Positions 43,801-55,256 of a DNA stretch of 64,000 nucleotides are shown piece after piece (the first letter of the stretch is position 1; each line of letters begins with the position of its first letter). The DNA lies in assembly GCA_948470475.1 (NCBI GenBank), contig OX419343.1, positions 12,076,934 through 12,140,933 of the forward strand, given 5' to 3'. Source of the DNA: Galaxea fascicularis. Its lineage: Eukaryota; Cnidaria; Anthozoa; Scleractinia; Euphylliidae. The translations under genes and the position numbers were made by a program. Below the pieces are notes generated by a model. That model saw nothing but the letters and a program-made list of their open reading frames with translations, had not been told where the DNA came from and searched no databases.

Positions 43801-46800
43801 GGGGACCTTGGGAAATCTGGAGTTATCTCATTCGTTTACCTTGTGGGACCTACAGTGCATGTGAGTTGAATGTTTATTTTGATGATAAAGAAACTGTGTC
43901 ACATTGAATTCAGAGTGTGTGGTTCACAAAATATCCATGTACACACCACCCACCCCCACCCCTCCAAAAAATTTCAATTTAGCTCCATACTTTTCTTTAA
44001 GAATTTTTGCATTTGCTTTTGCTAACCTCCCCTCCCCCCTTGAATTTCCATTTATATTTCACGGGGGAGGAGGGTTGGATATGGATATTTCCTAGAACTG
44101 CACAATAATTGTTAATTATGTTTAGATACTGCAACATTTTTATTTCTCATTGTCTAACAAAAACATCAAAGCAACCTGAAGGTTGGAAATTATACAATTT
44201 GTGATCAATGCCTCCTGTCTGTGTAGAGACCCAGTTTGTGGAAAGGACAACCGAATACTTTGATATGCGTTGATGGTTTATTCCGTGTAAATCAGCAAAC
44301 AAACTTCCATCGCACCAAGCAAATGACTGGTACAATCAAATAAACTAACTAGCCAACAATTAACCAACGATTCACTGAAATAAATACAAATGAACTGAAA
44401 TTAGAAAATAATACGGCGAGCACAGAAACCAGCAAACAAAACCGACAGATATACGACGTACTTACAAGTATTTCGTGCCTAGATCACAGACAAAAACATA
44501 AAAATACAAACAATGAAATATGCCATGTGCCTTTATCAATACTTAACATCTAAAATGGAGGAAACAGTCGATGAGGCCAGCAGCTTGCTGTAGTTAAGCT
44601 GTCCTAAAGTGTCCTACTTGGAACCAACAGTCTGTTTTCTGAATTGCAGATAAATGGCGAGAATTACTTACTCCCTACTGACCTGAAAAGTCCTTCCTCA
44701 CGAGCTGACCTTGTACACAGTTCCTTGAACATCAACTGGCTGGTGGCACAACTGAGAAAAAATCATGTTCGTAGTCTATCTGCTCTTGAAATTTTAAAAT
44801 TTTTTACACCATGGCTGCTTAGTCTAGTTTGCTTAAACTGAAATGTGATGTGGTTGGTAATAATTGGATAGGTATTACTGTTCTAAGAAAGTTTCAGAAG
44901 TACATTTGAGGCAAAAACTTCAACCTAGCCCACATTTAGAGCACATATAAAAGAAGACAATAAAGTACATTTACAGGACAATAGATCAGGACAATAGAGG
45001 AATACGGATTTACATATTTGGCTTACCATGACGTTCTTGCCACATTTGAAATAGTATTGAGCATATTGCAGTGCATTATTGTTAGTATAGTCTATGTGGG
45101 TTAGTCCAAGTGAAACATGCAACATTTTCTTTCAATTTGTTGTGCTGGCACAAAGCATTGGTTGCAATAACAAGTTTTTTTTGTGTACATTACCACCTTT
45201 ACGCACAACAGACATACATGTTAGAATAAGTAGAAATCGTCTCTTGTTTCTGCAACAAGAAAATTTTGTGCAACAAAACAACTGCAACATTGTCAATGTT
45301 GCTCATCAAACTGAGAGAAACTGTTGCCTGTTGGCCGTGGCATTGATGTGCCGCCTTGATGTGTCATTCTCTAAAGCTAGTTTAACTAGTTGTTGTGCCT
45401 TGGCATTTCGATTCTTTTGTACTGAAGAAGCCATGAATGAATCAAACTCTGATTACACTGCAAACAGCCAGTGAATCTTGTAAGAAGAAATGACATGCGC
45501 CCTAACATTGAGCTATATGGGATGTAGAAGGCAACCAGGGGATCTCATAGATTACATAATTTATAATTTGAATTAAATTTAATTAATTAAAATAAATACC
45601 ATTAGTAGCTTATGTTCAACTAGTATTTTGTGTAATTTTTCAGATGCAAATAGTAATAGTTGATGGGGCCCATGAGAATGCTACCAATGATGTGAATCTT
45701 AATGGGGTCCTAGAGGGATTGGCACCAATGTGTCCACCGCCAAATGCAGTCATTGCTTTTCCATGTCACCCAGGCATGATTAGAAAACAACAAGAAAGGC
45801 TGTGAGTATCTTAGTATGTAATCTTTGGTTCACTTTAAACCGCAGTGCAACAGTTTAAGCCAGGGGGGCATCTTTGGGTCAGACACAAAGGATATAAACT
45901 TCTTACTTCCTGTTTCTTTAACTCTTCCTGCAGTTCATTTCCAAAACTCCTAAAAACATTTCAGGCCAAATTAAAGCTTTTGTCAAGTCGATTGATTGAC
46001 TGATTGATTGTAGCTCTGTTCAATTGTTTGATCAATTATTGAAGTTCCCCAAAAATACAAAACAGATAAGTAACAATAAATAATCAGAAAATCCATGAAG
46101 AAAAATACAACTGAGTCAGTCACTCAGTGTTTTCCCTTTTTTGGTACTTAAGCCTTTTGGACGTTTTAGACAAAGTGCCCCAATCTTTCCCTTAATTTTA
46201 CAGTGTTCTTTCAAAAGAGAGTGTTAAACGAATTTCTGTTAATGAACATACTGCATGTAAAAAAGTTAATTATTTGTTTCCAAAACATTTTCAGCAGTTT
46301 TCAGAGACACACACCTGCTTCAGTGAGCCCTTCATAATGTGTTCTCCCTTGATTAAATTGTTACTTACTAACTCTAGTGTCCACTGTTGCACAATCCACA
46401 CACTCTTTGCACAACCACACACTCCTCTCCAACCCCCTGCCTTTCTCATGTTCAGGGATGTCAAAATTAGGGTAGTTGCAAGAATGAGCTTTGGCTAATT
46501 TTAGAAGTTTTAAATAGTAATAATAATAGTTTGCTATTTTGTTTTCATGTTGTGTCATGTCAAATGACTTTAATTTGTTGTTGTTGTTGTTTTTTTTGTC
46601 GTTCAAAAATTTTAGGGCCTACATAGAAACTTTGATAAAAAACTTGGAGCAGAACGTGACTCTGGATGGTCTGTTTGATAACGTCAGAGAGGAGCTGTCA
46701 CAAAGGCAACCAGAAGTCAGCAGTTTACCTTTGGAATTTTCACTCACTTCGTCTCTTTTACCATTCCGTCTGAATCCTGGGGATAGCAAAGGTTAGTAGA

Positions 46801-49800
46801 GTCTATCAATGACAAAAGTTAACATTTTTGAGGTGGTACTGATAATGCTGTATGGCTCAGAGGATAACCATTTAATGTTATGTCACAGGTTGAAAGACTA
46901 GAATCAGCATGATCAACAAATAATGAATGATTATCTTTCCTTTCTGCTTCAAATGAAACAAAAGAACTCAGAGCTGCTGCAAATAAGATCTTCTTTTGAT
47001 TTTCATTTATAGAATTCAAACATTTTGGCCATGGAACTAACACAGAACTGCATGTTTCCTAAGCAATAGGCCAAAGTATAACAAATTCAGAACCCACATC
47101 ATCAGTTATGCATGTATGCCTTTTTGGACCAAATCCTTTAACTGAAATAGATAGACAACATCCACACAAAAGAACCAACTGAAGTTATTTTAAATTGAAG
47201 ACTTGCCACAATCCTTAACCTTTAATTGGCATAACTGCCAATAGTAAAGCTAATCTGGCCACAATATTTGTCACAACTTTTTGTATTTAATTTAATATGT
47301 ACTTACCTATATTTGTATTTGTATTTCATTTCCTAAGGACTTTTAGTACTTCCCACAAGGAATATTTCTTGCCATGCGATCATAGTTTCAAACTCCAAGT
47401 ATGATGGACTCATCATGAATACCCAGCAATGCGTTGAAGACCGTGAAAAGTTGAGGATGGCACTCTTAAAAAGTGGATGGTGTTGTGGTAAGGTTTATTA
47501 AATAAATATCAGCAGCAAAGTGAGGAAAGGTAAACCACAACATTCAATCAGATTAGATATCTCCCAAAGCTGTTGCAAGGGGCACCCGAAGAATAGCTCT
47601 GGGTGCCTTAATTTTTCACTGCAACACCTTTCACTTCATTTGTTGGGCTCCTAAGTTCTCAGCGTTCAGCTCCAAGGGCCCCTTCAAAATTTTCTTAGTT
47701 AGCAACCTTGATATCTCCCATTTCACTATGCAATAGAAGTGTAGATTATTTCTTTTATATAGAAACCTTTTTTGTCAGGTTTACACGAACCCCTGCAATC
47801 TTTAAAACTGTGCCCATGAAAGTTACCTTCACGACTAGATAGATGACACCAATCCTTTAACAATGTGCAACAAAAGTAGACTGTAAAGTTGCAAAGTTGC
47901 AGACTTGCAGATTTTATCACCTGGAATATGTCACGCAACTCTCGTCATTAATGCTAAATCACGCGGCACAACATATATATATATGTACCCTTACTTTCTC
48001 TTCGCCGCGATTCACCACCTTAATCGTCCCCGACTTTCTCTGTCCGACCTCGTAGCTTAGTCGGCAGAGCAACGGTAGATCTAATCCGGAGGTCGTGGGT
48101 TCGATTCCCACCGAGGTCATAAGAATTTTTTCTTTGCCTCGCCCAGTGGGTTTTTCATGGGTTTCTCTCAGCACTTTAATTTACACTGCAGAGTTAATTC
48201 TCTGTTCCACCACTTATTAATGCTAAATCACTTCACTACAGCGGATGGCAAAATAGCTGAAGGTAAGTGATGTTTCTTTTGAAGAAATTTTGTACTTAGT
48301 CGCTAATGTATTGATGATTAGCAAACTGAAGTAAATGTATTTACATGCTTTTGGCCACGCTCAAGTGTAACATCGTCACTCAAACCGAGTTTTGTCCAGT
48401 CATTCCTCATCAAAGACCTTCCAAGTCGATTTGGACGTTGTGGAAGCTGAGAAAGTCATGAGATAACCTTCAGATGTCACATTGGGTTAGAAATCCTTAG
48501 CTTCTAAGCTGTTACAGAAATGTGGCTTTGCTTAGAGATTTAGATTACGTTCGCTTACGCAGGAAAGGGGAGTAACTGCAGAATACCCGGCCACTTGAAG
48601 TTATACCCCTAAAAAATCTGGCTGTACTAAACAATTCACGTAGGTCACAAATTGATTGCCAAAACGTCGGGAAGGACTTCGCTATGGAATGAATGAACAA
48701 AACTCCAGCGACGTTGTCGCGCTTAAGCTCGGCCAAAAAGCATATGAATAAATCTACTTTATTTTGCTATTTATCGGTACATTAGAGACTGAGTACAAAA
48801 TCCCAAACAAAACAAAGAAACATCACCGACTTACCTTCAGCCATTTTGTGCTCTGTCCTACTCACCACGTGACTTATTTTAGCGAGAATGAAGAGACTGA
48901 CGTGACTGCGTGACATATTCCAGGTGTTGTGATAAAAATTGTCAAGTCTGAACTCCCCTCCCCCCCACCCCATCCAACGGAGAACCACCTCTTCTCTTAT
49001 CTTCCACGTACCCGCAAGTATTTCGGTCGTCACGCAACGCTTTGTGTGACGACCGACCCAATCAACGAATGCGTGATGGACCTCTCCTCCACAAATATTC
49101 ACAATGAGGGAGCACTCGTATGCTAGAATTCCTTTGATAATCACTTCCTAGGTTTGAACGCTGTTACGTACTAAGATGATATTCTGTTTTGCATTGCAAC
49201 AGAGGAAATCTGTGACAAGTCAGCAAAAGAAATCAAGGATGAGCTGAGGAAGGCTCTGAACAGCTTACGTGACCAGAACAAATGGGTGATGGTGTATTTC
49301 ATGGGTTACACCACTAAGGTCAGTCAATGTGTAATGTCTATCTGAATTTGTTTATTCTTAGGTTAAAAAAAGTGACTTAGCCGCTGAGATTTCGCAAACT
49401 GAACAGTCCTTGAATGAGAATAAGTACTCATGTGGATGTTTATGAGCCCTCAGAGGACGACTATGGGCTTTTTATGGCAAAACTCGATGACATATGTTTT
49501 TGTTAGCTTCCGGCCGCCATATTTGTGTCCCTCAGAGGGGCACAAACATGGCGTCTCCATACAAAAGCCTTAAAATTTAAGTGGAACATTTCTTCGAATA
49601 TCTCCCGCACGAAACATCGCACAAACCTGAATCTTTGCGAGACTGTTTGAATATTCATCTTCTTTTGTCTCTTTGATTCTTGACTTTATTTGTTACATGG
49701 TTTTGATGACGGTGTGACAGTGAAAACCGGCAATACGCTTTCATTAAGTAGGATACAAAAGTGGACAAAGTTAGGAGCTTAAAATTCCACACTATAAACC

Positions 49801-52783
49801 ACAATCTCGGTCAAAACAAATGAAAAATTTAACCCCCCCCCCCCGCCCATTTCAATGATGAAAAAGAGGCGCAGTTTGGTTTACGCGCGAACTCAACATT
49901 GATATGGGGGGGGGGGGGGGGGGAATTTTATTCTGTCCAAGATTGCAGGTTGCATAATGCGCCGCCAATTCAAGACAAGAGTGCACAAATCATTCCCTAT
50001 TTCAGACCAAAACGGTTGAAAAACCATACTTTTTGGCGCTGCACATACCTATATAGCCCATATAAGGGAGTACCCCTTCCCCACCCCCCCCGGAATACCT
50101 GTCCATGTGTTTTTACAAGTTTGAAAGCATTTTAACCTGACTTTTGACCTGTCAGCCGGAGGGTGGGCATCTGACAGTGAGCCAGTGGCAACCATGTTTT
50201 TGTTGTAATGATTTTTTTTTTCATCAATGTCTACGTGCGTAACAGGAGAGATTTTGAAAATGAATTGATTAAAAAGTTAAACGCTAAAAGATTTTTAAAA
50301 CACAAATATAAAAGTGAACGACGTTTCGGCGCTACGTTACGCCATTATCAAGTTAGATTTAGTGAAAAGTATAAGGTGTGAAGTAAATATATAATATTTG
50401 AAAAAATACATAAAATGCTTGCGGGTCCTATGGGTATTGGCCGTTCAGAAATTCAAAAGGGAACTGGGGCGAGTTTCAAATTTTGAAGTAATCGATAAAT
50501 TGACACCATCACATGAAAGATGACATTGAGATTGGTCGTTTGACCAAGTTTGACTCTTTTAGGTTGAACAGAGACCAAGTTATGGACCTTGAAACATAGC
50601 TCAAAATCCATACAAATGTCTCTAATGCAGCCTAATGCAGCCTAATGCAGCTCTAATGCAGCCTAATGCAGCCTAGCTGTGGCCTGACGGAATAATTCTG
50701 CGTTTTAAACATTTTTATAGAGTCAGCCCCCTCCTGGCCTCCGCACTTTGAAAAATGCTCCGTATATGCAGTGATTCCTAAACCATAAGGGAAGAACCAG
50801 TAGTTAACTAACAACTCTGCATTCGAAATGGCTATATTTGTTCTTATGACCTTCATGTATTTTATTGCTTAACGTAAACTTTCGCTGCTTGACGTCAATC
50901 TGTACCCCTAGCTGTGATCTCTGAGTGCCTAGATTCATATGAGTAATATTCGACATTAACCTACGCTTATAACTCCCAATTTATTGCAGATAATGGATGG
51001 CAACTATTTCGTTGGAAAAGATTTTACGGTTGGGTCTGCGGAGCCCCTTCGCTCGAGTGTACCCGTCCAATGGGCTCTAGATCTGATGTGTGAGAAGCTC
51101 CAAGGAGTAAGTATTTTGAGTGCTCTGTGGTATGAAGACTTATATGGGTACAATGTTTCTCCGTCTTCCCACGGCATAACTGGAGGGCGAACTATTATAG
51201 ACCCCTCCTCAGTTTTCTCTTGGCTCGAAAGTCTCGAAAATTGTACAGATCTAGACCATAGACGGCAAAATCGTGAATATCCCATGGTCAATACCCGAGG
51301 TACATGAGATTCGTATCCACAGTAAGGAAAACTAAGAAAAGTATTAAACTCTCAGGACGAGAAATGTAGTGTCGGATCGCCAAAGCGCAACTTGGACTAA
51401 AAATTATCAAAAGCAAATCTTGAATTGGTTAATGGTTTATACTACTACTCTATTTAGGTCAGTTAGAGGGGTGAGAACAGGATGTTTGACTTGTTGTTCC
51501 AGTGCTCCTCTGCGTCAATTGTCCTCACCTCTTCCTGTCTTTCCTACCTTAAGTTATCCTGCGAAATTGTGCGGAATTAGGCTGACTTGGCTTAAATCAG
51601 GCGTTGTTCCGCAGGATTGAACACACCAATAAGAAAGCACAATTTACTAAATTAACTACAGAAAAGCCCAGGGCCCGGTTGTTCGAAAGCCAATTAACCT
51701 AATCCAGGATTAGCGTAAACTTTGGTTTCAGGTTTTAACTTTCGGATGAAAATTGTTTCGGCTGCTTTTTGTTTTTCAGGATTGACTTCCCCTAATCTAA
51801 AATTTTACAGAATATCAGCAATGAACAACGTTTGGGGAAAGAGAATTAAGCTCCTTGATTAATTTTAATCTTGGATTAGCGTTAATCGGCTTTCGAACAA
51901 CCGGGCTCAGAAGAAAAGCGCTATTTTTCTACGCGTCGAACAAAATGAAGTACATCGCTCGCAGGATATCTTGAGTACGCACAGCGAATATCGAGTGCCA
52001 CGTGACCATATTTGGACAGTGTCACAATGTGCGGAATAATAAAAGGCATTATTATGCAACATGCCAATTCCGGATACTGTCGAAATTCTGCCATGTGTTC
52101 TCTCGTTTACTGCTAACAGTCACTTCTACTCCATAATATCCGTCCACATTTCCCGACCCCCCGCTTACCTGGTCATTTTCTGTCTGTGACAGTAATTTTC
52201 GCGGGACTCTTGGTGATAATAATCGTTGTTCATAACCTTCCTTTCTTTTTGTTGCAGCGTAAAATCTTGATACTTGATGATTTAAATACATGCAAGAAAG
52301 GACTGACGCAGATGACAGTCCCACTTGAAGTGATGGTCAGTTTACCAAAAGGAGGCGATTCTGGGTTAGTTATATTACTAATTCTGGCAGATCCACGATT
52401 TTACAACGATATCCTCCATTTAGCTTTGAAAATATGCTGGGATATTTTTCCTTGGACATTATAGGTTCCTCGAGGACAAATATCCGCGCATATTTGCGCG
52501 CCAATTGGAGACTTGTTTATATATGCTCCCCCTCCCTTGCAGGGTTATTTTTATGGCTGTACTGATGAGGATGTTCTGACATTTACAAAAGTTATTAAAA
52601 AGCTAATAGTGCTGCTATTTTTTTCGTTTTTACAGACAAGATCCGGATGGCGCTAGTTTTACCAGCAACTTTGCTCGCTTATTGGAAAACAAGTGGGGCG
52701 AACTGTCCCTCGAAGTGATGGTCCAAAAGGCTGCGGTATTTGACCGACATCGCCTCAGTTCCAATTTATTGTACTCAAAATGA
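37844..52783 (+). CDS. CARD - Death domain - tandem catalytically dead caspase-like protein
   Basis: Exons: 37844-38150, 38546-38782, 39398-39733, 41280-41639, 42780-42905, 43742-43860, 44650-44766, 45644-45801, 46616-46791, 47338-47487, 49203-49318, 50990-51106, 52258-52364, 52636-52783 (TGA). They join in frame to 857 residues. CARD about 1-100 (SGFLSRVFSKSDKEEIQAKT); Pro/Ser linker; Death domain about 182-275 (IPFKLRIKIENMM, DWRGLACAMNMS); acidic linker to 413. Caspase-like A is about 414-645 (KCALLISCN, NGENYLLPTD, LFDNVREELSQ). Caspase-like B is about 655-857 (HAIVSNSKYDGL, KILILDDLN, FARLLENKWGELSLEVM). The catalytic His slot is Pro492 in A and Tyr731 in B; the Cys slot is Ala543 and Leu782. 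It is likely a scaffold or adaptor in death/immune signalling, not a protease. The donor at 44,767 (GTTCGT) is weak; the terminal exon may be alternative. The gene name is unknown. Confidence 0.8.
40251..40541. mobile_element. piggyBac-like MITE with TTAA duplication
   Basis: The ends AGGGGAAGTATCATGAG and (complement) AGGAGAACTAGCATGAG are flanked by TTAA at 40,247-40,250 and 40,542-40,545. The interior is non-coding. It lies in the CARD gene intron between exons 39398-39733 and 41280-41639 and directly abuts the next MITE. Confidence 0.65.
40545..41176. mobile_element. MITE with AGGAGGCTGGAAAGGGTTTTT ends
   Basis: A 21-base inverted repeat with two mismatches bounds 632 bases. The left end overlaps the TTAA of the preceding MITE. 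The interior includes GATAGGTCACCGAATTAG and CAAGGAAAATTATCTGGTAG and has no ORF. Confidence 0.65.
42045..42179. repeat. Foldback repeat with ~50-bp arms
   Basis: TGTTGAGTTATATAAGCAC, GGAATTTTTTAAGAACAC and AGAAGTGC on the left are mirrored as their complements on the right around GCCGAAGGCG. It is a small hairpin element in the CARD gene intron after exon 41639. Confidence 0.8.
47963..48215 (+). mobile_element. tRNA-derived SINE (family A), full copy with 16-bp target duplication
   Basis: Flanked by ATTAATGCTAAATCAC on both sides (47,947-47,962 and 48,216-48,231). The tRNA-like part at about 48,043-48,118 keeps a perfect 7-base acceptor stem (GACCTCG / CGAGGTC), an A box TAGCTTAGTCGGCAGAGC and a B box GGTTCGATTCC. 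The 3' body (GCCCAGTGGGTTTTTCATGG) matches the 11,095-11,265 copy. It lies in the CARD gene intron between exons 47338-47487 and 49203-49318. The antisense reading gives the common spurious peptide VGIEPTT. Confidence 0.9.
48240..49202. other. CARD gene intron, no feature assigned
   Basis: Short ORFs on both strands have no recognisable domain. An inverted pair GGTCGTCACGCAACG / TTGTGTGACGACC at 49,026-49,057 suggests a small repeat. Confidence 0.5.
49840..49922. repeat. Homopolymer C and G runs
   Basis: A run of eleven C (about 49,833-49,843) and a run of about eighteen G (49,905-49,922) lie in a CARD gene intron. The two lie about 60 bases apart and could pair. Confidence 0.8.
50320..50352 (-). 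other. Penelope-type retroelement end motif
   Basis: On the minus strand: CTTGATAATGGCG, TAACGTAG, CGCC, GAAACGTCGTTCAC. The GGCG/CGCC stem followed by GAAAC is the same design as the other three motifs, but the CUGANGA box is replaced by TTGATAA. Confidence 0.35.
51671..51908. mobile_element. MITE with GCCCGGTTGTTCGAAAGCC ends
   Basis: A 19-base perfect inverted repeat near both termini and further internal inversion (GGATTAGCGT twice) bound 238 bases in the CARD gene intron before exon 52258. It resembles Harbinger/ISL2EU-type MITEs. The target duplication is unclear. Confidence 0.75.
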
Positions 52784-53789
52784 GACTGGTTGAATGAAAT
52801 GAATAATTATTTGATTTAGCTTTTAAGCAATCATAATGCGATGATTAGTGCTGAGATTATCTCTCTCTCTTTCTCTCTCAGAACAGCAAAAGTTTTCAGT
52901 TTGTGTTTCCTTGGTGAGAAAAATGAACAAAATACGTCCCTCGAATTCTTTTAAACTTTTAGAGGAAACAAAATCTTGGTTTTTACTCCGCGAAGCAGCA
53001 AAAGAGAAAACTATTTTAACAGAATTACTATAAAGGAGCTTTCACTTTAGAATCGATGTCTCAAACGATAGGTCAGCATACGATACTGAAATCAGTTAGA
53101 TTTCGACACGTACTGTAGTTTAATTGCCAGGAAAGGTAATTCTTTGTAAACGTACTTGCGGTTGTAGTGACGCCAAAGTTACCAGCAAATAGTTGGTAAT
53201 TTGGTAAGACGACCACTCCACTGTTTGGGGAGCTGAAGCAACGACAACAAGATCACCTCAAAACAACGGGTTCAATGAGCAAAAATCGCAGGGTTCCCTC
53301 TGCACGTGCATGTTACATTTTGGTACATTTCTTTGCCGTCCCTTTCAAAAACAACAACGCGAAATGAATGACCAGCGAGATTCAGGGTTGTGTCAAGAAC
53401 CTGAGTGCATCAACATGACGGTAAATTTTAGTTTCTTTTTTCTTTATTTCAACGCCTCTGAGAGTAATTTTGCACCCGGAAAGATCTCTCATATTTTGAA
53501 AAGTAGAGTCGAAAGTTGAGTTTTTGAAAGTTGAGTCGAATTAATAGAGTACCGTGAACAAGTTAAATTTTGAAGTGACGTTTGTCGTTATTTCTTAAGC
53601 TCGATTGTCGTTCAGATCAGCCTGAGGTCGCGCCGTATCTTAGGCGCTCACTACATTTAGACGAAGATGTGACCACAGCCAACGTTTCTATTGTGTCATA
53701 GTAAATGATTTTTAACTAACCAGCTACTGGGTGTTCATATTGATACTTGGATAAATTAAGAGAAATTATTTGGCCATGTACACGTGATT
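52784..53789. other. Downstream of the CARD gene, no gene seen
   Basis: Presumed 3' UTR and flank. A (TC)n run occurs at 52,858-52,880. No clear AATAAA occurs close to the stop; the first obvious one is near 54,187. The ORF at 53,310-53,519 has no recognisable content. Confidence 0.5.
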
Positions 53790-54118
53790 AAGACCCAGTT
53801 CAGACGCCCTATACTTAATTAGCCGTTCCAGAGCCGTTCCTAATACAGTTGCAAGAAAACTAATCAATGGTTTTCAAAATGTACTGTATACCTAATAATA
53901 ATTTATGCATTGTATACGTTCGGTACCTGAAAAGTTAGGCGTCTGAATCAAAGCCGTTTTAAAGTCGAAATTCCCGGCCAAGCCAGGCGGGAAGAACGAC
54001 TGAGCCGTTCAAAATTGAAATAGCCGTGCCTAATTGATTCAGACGCCGAACTTTTCATGTACTTAATTCGATGAATTAGGTTCGGCTCATGAAAAGTACG
54101 GCGTCTGAATCGGACCTA
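53790..54118. mobile_element. MITE with TTCAGACGCC ends
   Basis: The left AGACCCAGTTCAGACGCC and the right end (complement TAGGTCCGATTCAGACGCC) invert. The motif GGCGTCTGAAT and its complement recur internally (about 53,938 and 54,040), showing a nested repeat structure. Non-coding. Confidence 0.65.
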
Positions 54119-54888
54119 AAATAACTCAGATGAATCATAGATTTATAGCACCACATATTGCAGTTTTATAACACGAGTTGTAAAGAATAAACTTCTTTTC
54201 ATGCATGGATTATTAGAGTCTAACCCCTTTTTTGCCTGTTTTGTTCTGGCGTTGGTAATCTGAGAACGCTCCTAACGGCAAACCGAGGGAGTTCTCGATT
54301 TCCGTAAAAACTCCATAGATTTTGGTTGGAAGACAAACGATGCACCAGTACTCGAGGCCTGTTCAACGGGTGCTGTCCTTCTCTTTATGGATTGATTCCT
54401 TTTCGGGCAAGAAACTGGAAAATCAATGCATGGTTAAAAAGTCCAATTCGAACATTTCATTAAATTTGCTATAACAAAAAGTCAATTTGCGTGAAAACCG
54501 GATTAACACCGCATTTCGGTGTTTTTCGCTGGCTCCTTGTTCGACGGTCAATGCGGTGAACGCGACAGAGGAGAAACCTGGAAGAAGCCTGAAGACTCTG
54601 GATACGAGATTGTTCTCCCCCGCCACCACTTTGTTTTTCTTCAAAACAAACAAACAAGCAAAAGAAAATAAAATAAAAAAGGCTCACAGGGATCTGACCC
54701 GTCAATTAATTTTTATCAGTAACAGTAGAAGAGCGAGAAGGAGGTGCTACTGAGGGGCAATTGTTCAGACTGGTCACCCGTGATTTCAGGCGTGCCATAA
54801 GGAACAATACTCGGCCCAATCTTATTTATTATCTATATAAATGATATTTCGGCAAACATTACATCAACAGTCAAATCTCCGCTGATAC

Positions 54889-55032
54889 TGTTATGCAGCG
54901 AAGCGTCGATAAAGGGCGAACACAGCGGCGGCCATGCTAAGCTAACTTTTTATTACAGAATGTCCATACACGAGTTCATACGGGAACTCCAGGATGTGTA
55001 TCACATGCGAGTAACGCAACGGTAACGTGACA
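54889..55032 (-). repeat. 3' LTR of the gypsy element
   Basis: 144 bases. The left flank ATAC at 54,885-54,888 matches the right flank of the 5' LTR, and the polypurine tract abuts it internally. Confidence 0.93.
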
Positions 55033-55256
55033 TCCCCCCCTCTCCGTTTAAACAAAAAAAAACTATAGGAGGCAAATAATGTCTTGGAAGCTAAATGCAA
55101 AAATTAGAAATAACAATAACAAGAAAATGCTTTATAAGCGAGGCACTGAGAATATGGAGTGTTCTCGCGATTTAGCATTTAGCTAGTGTACTTTCTAGCT
55201 GAGCTCATAGTCATTCAACTTCGTGGGCTTTCGGACCAGTCTTCCGGATCTGGTGG

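Noticed and set aside
44767..44841. Extension of the CARD gene exon beyond 44,766 to the stop
   Set aside because: It would end the protein in the middle of a caspase fold. Splicing at 44,766 continues the fold into exon 45644 in frame, although the donor is weak.
48043..48118. Apparent tRNA gene (perfect acceptor stem, A and B boxes)
   Set aside because: It is the head of a SINE with a body and a 16-bp target duplication. The anticodon arm pairs poorly.
47959..48174. Antisense ORF with VGIEPTT peptide
   Set aside because: It is the reverse translation of the tRNA-derived SINE, a well-known spurious peptide, not a gene.
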